Assembly (NCBI GenBank): GCA_009760855.2
Contig: WPIO01000049.1
Span: 496,001 to 560,000, forward strand
DNA length: 64,000 nt
Origin: Cristatella mucedo
Taxonomy: Eukaryota > Bryozoa > Phylactolaemata > Cristatellidae
Reading direction: 5' to 3'
Below the pieces are notes generated by a model, which saw nothing but the letters and a program-made list of their open reading frames with translations, did no database searches and was not told the DNA's origin. Position 1 is the stretch's first letter. Every line of letters starts with the position of its first letter. Positions 21,600 through 64,000 of this stretch are shown here, one piece after another. The position numbers were made by a program, and so were the translations under genes.

Positions 21600-24340
21600 G
21601 CTATTACCAGGTTGGTCATTGCAACGTAGAAAACCAGGTCGCTTCCTGTTATCTGCTAAACAAGTGAGCGATACGACGCGAATCGGCCTCTTCACAACAA
21701 CAATTCACAGCAGTAAAGGTCAGGTCATTATTCATTGTAGCGGCCTTGAATAAGCCACCCACCGCGAGCCTTAATCCCGAACCCGGAAATGTCTAGGCTT
21801 CAGGTTTCTTAGCAGAAAATTGGCTGAAACCACGGGTAATCCATTTTCAATCGTTTTCACCGGTTTTGAAGGCTATGTAAACCGGCCATTTTTTTACACG
21901 CCACGCTCGGTCAGCTGACAAGCGGCTTGCACATCCGCTGGATGGTGCTTAATGTTTTTAAAGCGATCAAGATGGACTTTCATTCGAAGGGCAAAACGAA
22001 TATCGGAATAAAAAGATTGCCTCCAGGACCTTAGGCAGTACGCATAGGACCTCCGGTCTTAAGTGAGGGGCAAGGTGCTCGCACTTCACGACCTAGGTCC
22101 GTGGGTTCGAGTCCTGCGATAGCCAAGCTTTTATTTCCCACGGCGAGCGGGGTTGGTTGCCATTAAAGGCTCTTCTGTTGCTAAATAAATAAGTCTGTCG
22201 AAACACTCAACCTTTACTCCCCTTTTATACGACTCTGCCGCTTGACTAGCGAACCACGTAACATGTGTTACAGGCTCAGTTAGCATTCACAATGCTGAAG
22301 TTCTTCGCCGCCTACAACCGCGCCTACTACCGCGTGTTCATGGCAACAACTTAACGGAGGAGCATAGTTTGCACTCTCACCAACTGCCTGCACACTGCTC
22401 TGCTTCTTTGGCTTTCCTCATGCAAACCATGAAAAAGTAAGAATGAATGAACATTAGCTCAAAATACTTACTCGACTACAAGGCCGAAAACGCTTGGCTG
22501 CTTGTAGTGCACTGAGCGAACTTATGTGGCACTAAGTACGGTTTGTCCCAGGATCTCTTGGCTACTGAACTCGGTATTCAAGAGTGATATATGCACCATG
22601 TATATAATAAATAATGCTTGCGAGAGACATGTTTACCCACGTTCCTTGACGCCTTACCTGCATTAGTGCCTACGAGGCAGCCACAGTGGTCGACCTCAAC
22701 CGCTGCTCCGGTGTATGTACTGGATAGCCTTCAAGTCTTGTTGAAGCGCTAGGTGTGGCCCCATGGCTACCACGTGTCGAAAGCGGTTGTTGATGATCAA
22801 CAATAGCTCTGATTCAGCTACCAATGGGCAACCTGCGAGACACAATAGCAATTTTGCATTCTTGTGTTTTACAAATACCCAAAGGGGTTTTGAAACAATT
22901 GCATACAAGTTTCTGTATTGCCGCAGCCACTGACTAGTGTTCACGTGACCACTGCTCTTTCGAGAGCACTCGTGTATATCGCTGAAATCGGGTAAATAGT
23001 CCAGTGGCCGACGGCTGGCGAGCCGACCTGTCGGGGCAGTAAATAGTTCATTTCTCACATGAAGCCGCTTGGCAAGTAGGATGGCACCGAAGTTCGCTAA
23101 GAGCATTGTCATGGACGACGGCGAGCATACGCAGCCCTGTTCAACAAAAGCGCCGGGTTGGTATTTCTATATTCCTAATTAAGTGAACGGCGAGATATTT
23201 AGTTCAATGAAAACCGGCCACGAAGCTCCGTGGTGTGCTGCATCGCCCTGTAGCCTTGAACGAGAAGATGGCGAGGTCTTTACTAGTTTCGCCCTGGCTG
23301 CAGGCAACGAGGCTGCAGGTACCAAGGGTGCAGGCCTCGTAGCACTTACACTCGTCAAGGCTGTATTGAGAAAGTGAAGTGGCTGGGTAAACTTAAGGCA
23401 CGCACGAAGTTAAGAACTATGTACTAAGGCAGTGGCAAATGATTAAAGCGTATAAAACGCCAGCAGTCACCTAAATTCCTATTGCCAATAAGGTTAGTCG
23501 GTTACAGATCCTGTTCAACATCCTATACAATGTAGATTTTTTATTACTTTAGCGGCTTGCTAATCACAAGACGACTCGAGCTTTTGACTAACGAGAAGCT
23601 CTGGGTACAAAGCCCTGGTTAAGGCGCTGAAAAAGGTACACAACAAGCTTCCGGGAATGTTGCCGAATGCATTTTTACCAAGGTCATTAGTCAAGGTAGA
23701 CCATAGGCATCCGGCTATCCAAGGGCCAGACTACATGGCACTCTCTCGGCAGAGTACATACTCGAGTACCACGCCAGTACGTGCACAAGAGAACCGGGAG
23801 CAGTTCAACAGCCTCTAATCCAAATCCAAACAGCACTCATCCCAATAACCGGCAAATTAAATTTGCCTGTGCCCTTTATCTTCAGGCTCCCCATCGCTGA
23901 TCCTGAGTCATACTCACATACTCATAGCAAAAGACATTTTGCAAGAGCCCGGCAAGGATCCATCACCGTCGCTTGATATAATAAAACAGAATTTAAGAAG
24001 AGATGACGCACAGTGGAGGTAGCCTCAGGTTGTTTGCAAAGGGAATGAAGGTCGGAGCCATAATCAGCTTTTCGGAATGACCGGTGGCCTCGCCAGAGAG
24101 ACGCAGCAAGAAAACAGCAGGGAATCCTCGAAAGATAACCACATAAAAGCGACTAAACACGCAGTATGGTAATACCCCAACACTGGATATGGTAATCAGA
24201 CGACAATGCTTAAGATTGTATTAATATATTGATATATGGCAGCAAAAGTATGACATGCACAGATGCTTGAAAGGCATGGCTCGAGACTTGAGTCCCCCCA
24301 GCTTTGCCATCCTAGCAACTGATAAGCAGCCACTTACAAG
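21600..24340. other. Intergenic or 5' region, one SINE B
   Basis: A minus-strand frame at 23112-22696 (138 codons) has a possible exon start (TTGTTGAACAG) but no recognised motif and no phase partner. Otherwise nothing is recognised. Confidence 0.4.
22060..22205 (+). mobile_element. SINE family B copy
   Basis: GGCAAGGTGCTCGCACTTCA, then GTGGGTTCGAGTCCTGCGAT (B box), GGCGAGCGGGGTTGGTTGCC and AAAGGCTCTTCTGTTGCTAA. Body diverged, order preserved. Confidence 0.65.
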
Positions 24341-24346
24341 GCTTAC

Positions 24347-24496
24347 TGCGCCAATGCGTTCAGTCATGAAAAAGCAACAGTGGACCTCAATAGAGTAAAG
24401 GCAGTTGATCAAGTTAGGGTAAAGGGAAAGACCCACGTGCTTGCTGGCAGTGGCACAAATGTAGAAATCGAGCGCCAACCGCACCCTATCGTTCGC
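24347..24496 (-). CDS. Isolated exon candidate left of XPG
   Basis: Exactly 50 codons between TGTGCTGCAG and GCGCA|GTAAGC, phase 0 on both sides. It starts ANDRVRLALDFYICATASKH and later has LYPNLINCLYSIEV and FMTERIGA. The splice sites are good but no partner exon is placed, and it lies only about 470 bases past the XPG stop. It could belong to the coiled-coil gene, to an alternative XPG end, or be chance. Not recognised. Confidence 0.3.
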
Positions 24497-24552
24497 CTGC
24501 AGCACAACAATTGTGCATATCTGCCATAACACATGCGTATACAGGTAGGTAG

Positions 24553-24553
<1 letters not shown>

Positions 24554-24628
<75 letters not shown>

Positions 24629-24722
24629 ATATATACAGTATGCAAACATGTGTGCATATGTGTGTGTGTGTTTGTATGTGTTTGTGTGTGTGTGTGCGTG
24701 TGTGTGTGTCTGTGTGTGTGCC
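24554..24722. repeat. GT microsatellite
   Basis: A pure GT tract (24554-24627) followed by interrupted GT. It lies 240-410 bases beyond the XPG stop, in the minus-strand 3' flank. Confidence 0.95.
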
Positions 24723-24961
24723 TTTATACACGGGTAAACTGGAGTCGTCTGACCATGCAAACTCAAGCATAATCATGCACAGCCTAATATCAGCGATATG
24801 CCTACAAACGCCTAGTGTCACGACATAGTGACATTCACATAACTATTCTACATGCAACACAAGCAGATTTGACAGAGCAAAGATCCACGTAGCATGAGTG
24901 CAATGTAATAGAACACATATAAAGGCGTGTTGGTGGTCGTCGAATAATTTTGGCACTGCTG

Positions 24962-57721
<32,760 letters not shown>

Positions 57722-58909
57722 TCTAATACGGTGTTCCTATGAAGAACCGAGAAGCGCTTGTCTCTAAAAGCGCATCGGTTACCGCATGCGTTCACAAACG
57801 GCGGCCTTTAAACGAATATCCACCACATTAGGTTAACATGTCGCGGCGTTAAAGGGCTACGTATCGCATGCCAAGCGACTCTCTTGTTGGAGGTAGGAAA
57901 CCAACTTCCGTCGCGTACAAATCAAGAAACCGGCGGCAGCGGCGGCGATTTCTTTAGAACCAGGCCAACTACTTTGGTCTAGAATTGAATGATACTTCTC
58001 CTATTCCCACGGTTCCCGTTGGCCAGTTGCTACGCGGTCAGCTAGGAAGCTGTTGACTCGCAAGAAGTGCTTCCGGGAGCTCTTGTACGACTCAGCGAGT
58101 CCATAATCGTCCACCACCATATGCGCGGGCTGCTGCGAGCACGTAGCAGTCGCAGTCGGCCGCCTCCACCCGCGTCGAATTCCACAGCACTTGCTTCGAT
58201 CGTCGCTCGTATGCGTGCCTGGGATGAGAAGACCTGGGCGCACATCGCGCGAGACGCCGCGCCTAATCCCGAACTCTCTGCGTCATCTGCTGCCCATTAT
58301 GTCACAATTCTCGCGTGTCGTCTGCTGCGCTCGTGGCCACTGCCAAAAAATGCTGCAATCCGTCAAGGCTCGGCTTGGAGTTTCTCGGTCTGCTGACTGA
58401 GGCTGTGCCCAAGCGCCGCGCATGACTCCAGGGTGCGTACTTTCCGGATGCGCGGACTGAGTCTGCTCCCTTTACACAGCGTCAAGCCAAATAACTCAGC
58501 CGGCTTTCATTCTCTCCCCCCCCCCATCGACCGAGAGCCGCCGCCCGCTTCGGCTAGCTACCGGCACTGTTGAAAGAGGCTTGTTTCTTGTCAATTGAGC
58601 CGGCTAGTTTTGATCGCTTAACACTAGTTTCCTAATGTTTCACAAATTGTGTGCTGTTTTTCTCAAACGATATGGGAGAGCTTATCGAAACAGCCTACAT
58701 CGTTAAAGCCTCGTGCACATGCGAGGATTCGCCGCGATGACCCCCCTCCCCAATTAATGTTGTGCTTTAAGCCTCTTATGATTTTTGTGATCTACGATGC
58801 CGCGTGAGCCGGCTACTTGGCAATGGTAAGTGTCGTGTAACCGGTGAAAACGTTTGCCGCCAGGGAAGTCAAATCCCTGGTCTTAGCATGCAGAACTCCC
58901 GATGGTAAT

Positions 58910-59055
58910 AAAACTATAATTCATTTTAATAGCGCCCCACTAGAACTTGATCTCTATTCAGGCGCTTCACATAAGTCCAGGGGCTCGAGCCCACGACCTC
59001 AAGCCAGAGGTAGGTCGGGGAGAGCACCTTGACCGCTGGGCCAAACCAGCTTGGC
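58910..59055 (-). mobile_element. SINE family A copy
   Basis: Minus strand: GTTTGGCCCAGCGGTCAAGG, TGCTCTCCCCGACCTACCTC, GTCGTGGGCTCGAGCCCCTG, tail GCGCCTGAATAGAGATCAAG and GGGGCGCTATTAAAATGAAT. Upstream of the XPG start. Confidence 0.78.
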
Positions 59056-59781
59056 AGCATCGGATCGAGGCACTCGTAACCGATACGCGCTTGGCAACGC
59101 ACTCACGAGACCATGCACATTGTCAGCATGTTAAACGCGGGCAACGGTGGCATGCTCAGCTTAAAGATGTGACGCTTTACATTTCCAAACACGCCCCCTC
59201 CTAAAGAACGTCTCGCTGCTATGTTGATTCGCCTGTGCCATCCTTCGGGCCACCCGAGCACCAGAAGCTGGATGCGCGACGGTAAATTTCGCTATTGTGG
59301 CTGGCGGCATTGTGACAGCGACCCGTGCAAAGTTATTTGCTCGGTCGCCGTAGATCTAGGCTGCCAGCCGCCAGAAGTTGCGCAGCCGTTGGAAAGTGGC
59401 GCTGGCGGCAGCTGCTTACCGAGTATTGGGGTGTGCCGGCTGGATAGCTTTGTATCAGAGGCATCTTTGCGCCACGGTACGACTGGATGCTGGACTGTCT
59501 GGCTAGGAGTCTCCCGTCTTTGAGTCCCAGCCGTCTGCGTCTCCTTAGCCTTTGGGGCCGTTAGTGCCGCACAGGCGCCCTGCAGTTAACAACCACCGGC
59601 CAGCGGATCAGGCATGGATCGAACGTATTCGTTGTCGCCTGCGCGCGCTGGCGCTTATCAACCGTCCGACATGCGTTGAAAAACATCGATCGCCCTTGAG
59701 ATTATCGGCAGTTTCGCTGCCAGCGAATTCGTAGGCATCGTCCAAGGTCAAGGTTTGGTATGCACTACCGTTAAGTTGTTA

Positions 59782-59982
59782 TCAAGCAGCCGGACAACTC
59801 AAGCTGACCGCTGTGAACTTGCCGGTGTTCATGTCAAGTTTATGAAATCCGAGGCTAGCACAATATCGTTCAATATTGTTTTCTACGAGCTCTAATGTTT
59901 GGTTGAGCCCAAAAATAGCCGCCTTAATGACTACGTCGCCGCAGTACACATCACGCGAGTTCAAGCCGTAATCTGGCAAGGG
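59782..59982 (-). CDS. Possible terminal exon, unknown gene
   Basis: It follows a good branch and acceptor (CTTAACATTTTCAG). It reads PLPDYGLNSRDVYCGDVVIK, then AAIFGLNQTLELVENNIERY and CASLGFHKLDMNTGKF, and stops at 59782. The composition looks protein-like. No family is recognised and no upstream exon is proven. Confidence 0.3.
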   Translation of the reverse strand, partial: PLPDYGLNSRDVYCGDVVIKAAIFGLNQTLELVENNIERYCASLGFHKLDMNTGKFTAVSLSCPAA

Positions 59983-60061
59983 CTGAAAATGTTAAGGCTT
60001 CGCACGAGAAATAATAGTCTAAAAATACCGGTGAAACTACGGTGCCTTTGATAAAAGGTCA

Positions 60062-60130
60062 GCTGATTGAAAAGCCTCGTTTATTTAGCGACGGAAGAGC
60101 CATAGTGGCTATCAATACTGTTTAGTAAAA
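60062..60130 (-). mobile_element. SINE family B, 3' fragment
   Basis: The minus strand reads AACAGTATTGATAGCCACTA, TGGCTCTTCCGTCGCTAAAT and GAGGCTTTTCAATCAGCTGA, the 3' body of family B without the tRNA-like head. Confidence 0.55.
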
Positions 60131-60334
60131 TGCCGTGAGAGGAGAAAAGAGCTGGCAGAGAATTAATAAAAAAAATTATGAAGGATTTCTCCGTGTCTGC
60201 CTATTTCACTTCTTTAACCTTGCTGGATTTCTTACCCCTCCATAACAAGCTAGAGAGTGGCCACACTAACCAGGTTACCAGCTTTGAGCTCTAATGGTCA
60301 GTCGGAGCAGAAAGCTCAATACTCTGTGTTTGTT

Positions 60335-60465
60335 TTTCGGGCATGGTTTTACTTTCCATTCAATTGCATTTCACTTTGCAGCAAATGTAAAGCGCCTAAA
60401 AAGAGATTAAGTTCTCTGAGGGCGCTTTATCAAATGCATTATTATTATTATTATTATTATTATTG
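60335..60465 (+). mobile_element. LINE family A, extreme 3' end
   Basis: GGCATGGTTTTACTTTCCAT, GCAGCAAATGTAAAGCGCCT, AAAAAGAGATTAAGTTCTCT, GAGGGCGCTTTATCAAATGC and an ATT tail of 8 units. Confidence 0.75.
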
Positions 60466-60670
60466 TGAGAGGCTTTATTTATGACCTGCTATCAACAGAT
60501 AATAAATATGAATTTAATAAGTTTAATAGCGACTTCTCAGTTAATCCGGTCGAGTTTTGAGGAGGGTAGGTGCTCCGATATTGTGCCGCTGTGGCTCTTG
60601 TGACTGGCATGCGTAAGCTTCAGGCCTAGAATGATGACAGCAGACGGACGAATCTTTGTTGACACGTGTG

Positions 60671-60761
60671 CGTGTGTGTGTGCGAGCGCGCGCGCGTGCG
60701 CGCGTGTGTGTGTACACCACTAAATTTAATTATACATATAAATACACGCACGCGTATATAC

Positions 60762-60793
<32 letters not shown>
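60671..60793. repeat. GT/CG and AT repeat
   Basis: GTGT and GCGC alternation (60671-60713) followed by interrupted AT repeats (60750-60792). Confidence 0.9.
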
Positions 60794-60794
<1 letters not shown>

Positions 60795-60990
60795 GTATGA
60801 TTTATGTATGAAGCATACAGACACGCTAGCTCCTAAGACTGCAGGGTCCTTCCACGTCGTAGGCTCACGTCTTGTGACCGAGTCCGGGCGACACACTGCA
60901 GCGAGGCCAGAGTGAGATCCCAGCTTGGCCATTAAGTGAAATCATAGCATTAAACCTCCCATAAAAATGAAGTTTTGCACTATAAACCAG

Positions 60991-61170
60991 AATCGTTCAG
61001 CTTAGCTGACAGATGGTGCTTGTAGTCAAGTTCGCGAAGGCGACCGATGTCCTGCACCTTCCTCACTAGCCTAGGCAGCGGGTCAATACCGCTTCGGCGA
61101 GCGGTGGCGACGGCATGCCGTTGCATTGCTACCTTCTCTGCCAAGAAAACTGGCGAATTGGTCGCGGTGG
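60991..61170 (-). CDS. Possible C-terminal exon, unknown gene
   Basis: The acceptor may be GTTCTAAG near 61171 or a downstream CAG. It reads ATNSPVFLAEKVAMQRHAVA, then ARRSGIDPLPRLVRKVQDIG and RLRELDYKHHLSAKLNDSGL, then TAG. A candidate exon at 61422-61350 (REKVVVVVFVGWIGGLQGE, hydrophobic) has a GC|GTAAGG donor and joins in phase. Not recognised. Confidence 0.35.
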
Positions 61171-61349
61171 CTTAGAACATTCGGGCAGCAGAGCAACAAC
61201 CCTCGTCTGACACTAGGGACGACAGTGTAGGCACGACGGGCACGTTTCGCGTCGCAAAAAGACTACACGTTGTAGTAAAATTAAGATCAGCATTGACTTC
61301 CGTGCATGCCGACATCCTCGATGCCGGAGGTAATCTTGATAGGAAGCAT

Positions 61350-61422
61350 CCTTACGCTCTCCTTGAAGGCCGCCAATCCACCCGACGAAAACCACGACGA
61401 CGACTTTCTCACGGAATATCTA
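61350..61422 (-). CDS. Possible exon upstream of 61170, unknown gene
   Basis: Between CTGGGGTAG and AGC|GTAAGG. All three frames are open. The phase that joins the next exon gives IFREKVVVVVFVGWIGGLQG, a short hydrophobic, membrane-like stretch. Weak evidence: splice signals and phase only. Confidence 0.22.
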
Positions 61423-62013
61423 CCCCAGTCCCCGATATCGATATTACCGATCGCTGGTATATCGGATCCTGACTACGTTAGGCTGCTCATCTCTACTAAT
61501 TAAAACGTGAAAGTCCGTCCTTCCCTCCGTCACGCCCCGCGTCACGTGGCAAGATAGTGCAGCGTTGTCTTCCGTGACTAGTACTTCCGGGAGTGACAAC
61601 AGACGTGTAATATAAGTCTACTATGACTCAGCCAAGCTAGTCCACAGGCAGCGAGCGGCTCGAAGATCCTGGAAATCTCACGAGGTTATATTTACACTTC
61701 CGAGCTTATCCCTGCCATGGCATACAGAGATAAACGGGAGTGACGCAAATGATTCGCTGATCGACTGCTAGCCAGTACATATTTCTCGGCCTTAGAGTGA
61801 CTTGACTTTAAAAGCTATACGTGTAAAGCTTATCGTTACGATAGTACATCCTCGTCCTTATTACCGCAGTCGCACCTAGTAATGAGCATGCCCTGGAAGG
61901 TCTATCGTACTCTCTCATGACCAACTTAATTCATTTTTTCATTTTTTAACAATAGCGTGCATTAGAAAAAACATGGCTTGCAGAGAGCATTAAGGAGAGC
62001 TCGCTTTTAGAGA

Positions 62014-62017
<4 letters not shown>

Positions 62018-62061
<44 letters not shown>
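62018..62061. repeat. AG microsatellite
   Basis: About 22 AG units. Confidence 0.95.
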
Positions 62062-62064
<3 letters not shown>

Positions 62065-62526
62065 TATCTCGACTGGGTGGTCAAGTGAACGAAGGGTGTT
62101 CTCACAATTAGAACCGCCGACGCCAGACTTTCTGGAATATGTTTAACTGGCTTTTGATCACAAAACAAGGTGAATTTAGCTACTTTTTCTTGGCTATTTT
62201 TAAGCTCTCGAGGATCTAATTGTGGGTTAAGAAAATAAAAAAATATCCACAATGCTTGTACCTGCGTGGTGAGTGCTATCCCCTAATTGCTACAGGCCTC
62301 TGAAGTATTAAAAATGTAATTGTTTCTCAAAAATTTGCTGTGTGACCAGGACAGTGATTAACTTGAAATTAACATATTTTGATGAGAAAATTTGAAAATT
62401 CACATCTCGTTCACATTTAGTCAGAAAGAACTGCTAATGAATCAAAGTATCCCCTATTTAATTTGAAATTGGAAAAGTTGGTGGAGCTTTTTCTGATCTG
62501 CTGCTCTCACACCGTGATCCGACAGG

Positions 62527-62790
62527 TACTGTAATGTAATTCATTTCTGTCTGTGAAACTCCATGAATCCACGATGACAAAGTTGGTGCTACACAGTAAA
62601 GCTTCCTAAAGTGTACTCGAAGCCTAAGAGGCTTTCGGCGTGCATGTGGTAGTCAACAGGCTTCATCTCTCGCAACAAAGAGAAAGGGAGACGCTTAGCT
62701 GAGAAGTAAGTAGCCGCGCAGACGGGCTGGAAAGGATGTGCCTCAGTCAGCAGCAGGAGAAGATGTCACGTTCTAATCGTTTAGCCTAGA
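62527..62790 (-). mobile_element. LINE family B, diverged 3' end
   Basis: In minus reading: CTTTGTTGCGAGAGATGAAG, CCTGTTGACTACCACATGCA, CGCCGAAAGCCTCTTAGGCT and a tail with ACATTACAG. It matches the B 3' end at 36670-36812 with many substitutions. Confidence 0.6.
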
Positions 62791-62799
62791 TGTCAGAAG

Positions 62800-64000
62800 C
62801 TCAGCAAAAGACTTGGTAAGACCAGTGTCTCTGATCAAATCGTTGGACGTATTTCTGGGTGTGTAAGTATGACTTTCTCTCCTCAGCTAAATTTGTGAAA
62901 TCGGAATCTGGATCTCCGATATCTTCCTTCCTGTCTTGACTTGCTACTCCCTGCTAAAGATGGCTGATCCTTCTCCAGAGGTGTAAGGGTCATGAGCTAA
63001 GGGGAGTGTAGTAATGGTACGATGCGAGAAGGAATGTGTGGATGCAACATGGGTGGTGCGTTTCTTGCCAGTTCAACGTTTGGAAGAGTCCACCATGTAC
63101 AAGTAGCAGTTTCATGAGTGTTCAATCGGCACCCACCAAATTTTTGGGATAGCAAACTGTATGGCTTTTTTCTGCCCTGTATCAGCTAGTAAACATTTTA
63201 TAATCCAAAAAATGGCCTTTCACGCATTCCCAAATGTTGTGCAAGAATTTTTATCAAGCGAGCAGCAATTGTTCACCTTACGTTCATGAGTTCTCTTACA
63301 GTTTTCGCATATGAAATGGGGTGCCGTGGGCTTGCTTAATCACAAGGCATGTCCAACTATGCTTTTCGGGTCTCGCAAATCTTAGCAGACGCTTTCACAG
63401 ACTACAATTTTTCTCTTGTCTTGATAAATTCTCCACTCGTAGCAAAAATAATCTACTAGGTGCAAGCAGCTTCTTGGTGCCATGGCGATCAAATGTGACT
63501 ATTCGCTATTGTCTTATTCTGCAACGTACAATTTTTGTTAAAGGCACCTGATCTTTTACACTTTTATGAATACTACGCCATAGTTGTATGTCCACCTAAC
63601 CCCCAGTAATTTAGGTAGTGGTACCACGGATACTATATGTGCGAACAATAGCTTCGGTACCGCACCGAAGCGCCAAATCGGAGAATGTCAAACAATTTAC
63701 TAACCAAACCATCACATTTTTTGAAGAAAAATAGCTACATTCTATTAAATTAATCATAAGGGATCAGGAAAATACTCTGTATACTTTAGATACAAGAAAT
63801 AAATTAAACTCCGTCACCTAATATAATGAACTCAAGTTCTCATTGCCGTAATCGCAAGCCAGACAGAGACTAGTCACCTGCTTAAATGAGAAGTCACCAG
63901 CGAGCGACTGCTCCATCTAGCGAACGAGCGACTGTTCCATCCCGCTATCCTGTATACGGCCGGGCGAAGTATGGTGAGCTGCGGGGGCGTCTTGCTGCAT
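62800..64000. other. Right-end stretch, nothing recognised
   Basis: AT-rich. A 76-codon plus-strand frame at 63321 lacks motifs. A G/C-rich patch begins at the right edge. Confidence 0.45.

Noticed and set aside
24486-24828. Cys-Val and His-Thr rich frames
   Set aside because: Translation of a GT microsatellite.

Overview
This is a eukaryotic, animal-type window. It has long introns with GT-AG borders, many non-LTR retrotransposon (LINE) fragments, tRNA-derived SINEs, a hAT-type MITE family, LTR remnants and long microsatellites. There are no prokaryotic operons and no complete intronless host gene. I cannot name the phylum from sequence alone. The LINE/SINE mixture suggests an invertebrate metazoan.

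The one host gene I can identify firmly is XPG/ERCC5, the 3' flap/bubble endonuclease of nucleotide excision repair. It lies on the minus strand from the ATG at 57721 to the TGA at 24962. I placed twelve phase-compatible exons: 57721-57634, 55923-55748, 54281-54019, 53317-53116, 51812-50346, 50059-49940, 45456-45292, 44000-43952, 43615-43465, 29190-29003, 26012-25757 and 25401-24962. Together they give about 1,190 codons, close to the usual length of animal XPG. They carry the N-nuclease, acidic spacer, I-nuclease, helix-turn-helix, PIP-box and basic C-terminal regions. A short stretch between the exons at 43465 and 29190 is not placed.

Left of XPG, on the same strand, a chain of small phase-compatible exons runs from 19376 to 1236 (19376-19213, 19020-18838, 17161-16947, then 7899-7839, 6148-6096, 1452-1236). 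It looks like a coiled-coil protein that continues past the left edge. I could not identify it. At the right end, 59982-59782 and 61422-60991 hold weaker exon candidates, also minus strand.

The rest is intron or intergenic DNA filled with repeats. LINE family A (L2/CR1-like reverse transcriptase, tail of ATT repeats) has more than a dozen copies in both orientations. LINE family B (a second L2-like type, tail of ATTAC repeats) has an old copy at 2720-4180, a younger one at 35505-36812, and 3' ends at 14310, 47655 and 62527. One element at 14010-14580 is an in-frame A/B chimera. SINE family A has a tRNA-like head and a 3' tail closely resembling that of LINE family A, so it probably uses the LINE A machinery. 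Two other tRNA-like SINE families (B and C) are present. A 161-bp hAT MITE at 35300-35460 has a perfect 8-bp target duplication and sits inside an older LINE. It resembles the SPIN (Space Invader) elements of vertebrates, a family known for horizontal transfer. Two solo-LTR candidates (19720-20050 and 46768-47280) have TG...CA ends, 4-bp duplications and AATAAA signals. The first also has a paralogous empty site at about 21470.

Nothing here is a CRISPR array, rRNA gene, true tRNA gene or prokaryotic defence locus. The most interesting biology is the transposon ecology: SINE/LINE tail sharing, LINE chimerism, and a possible horizontally transferred hAT MITE.
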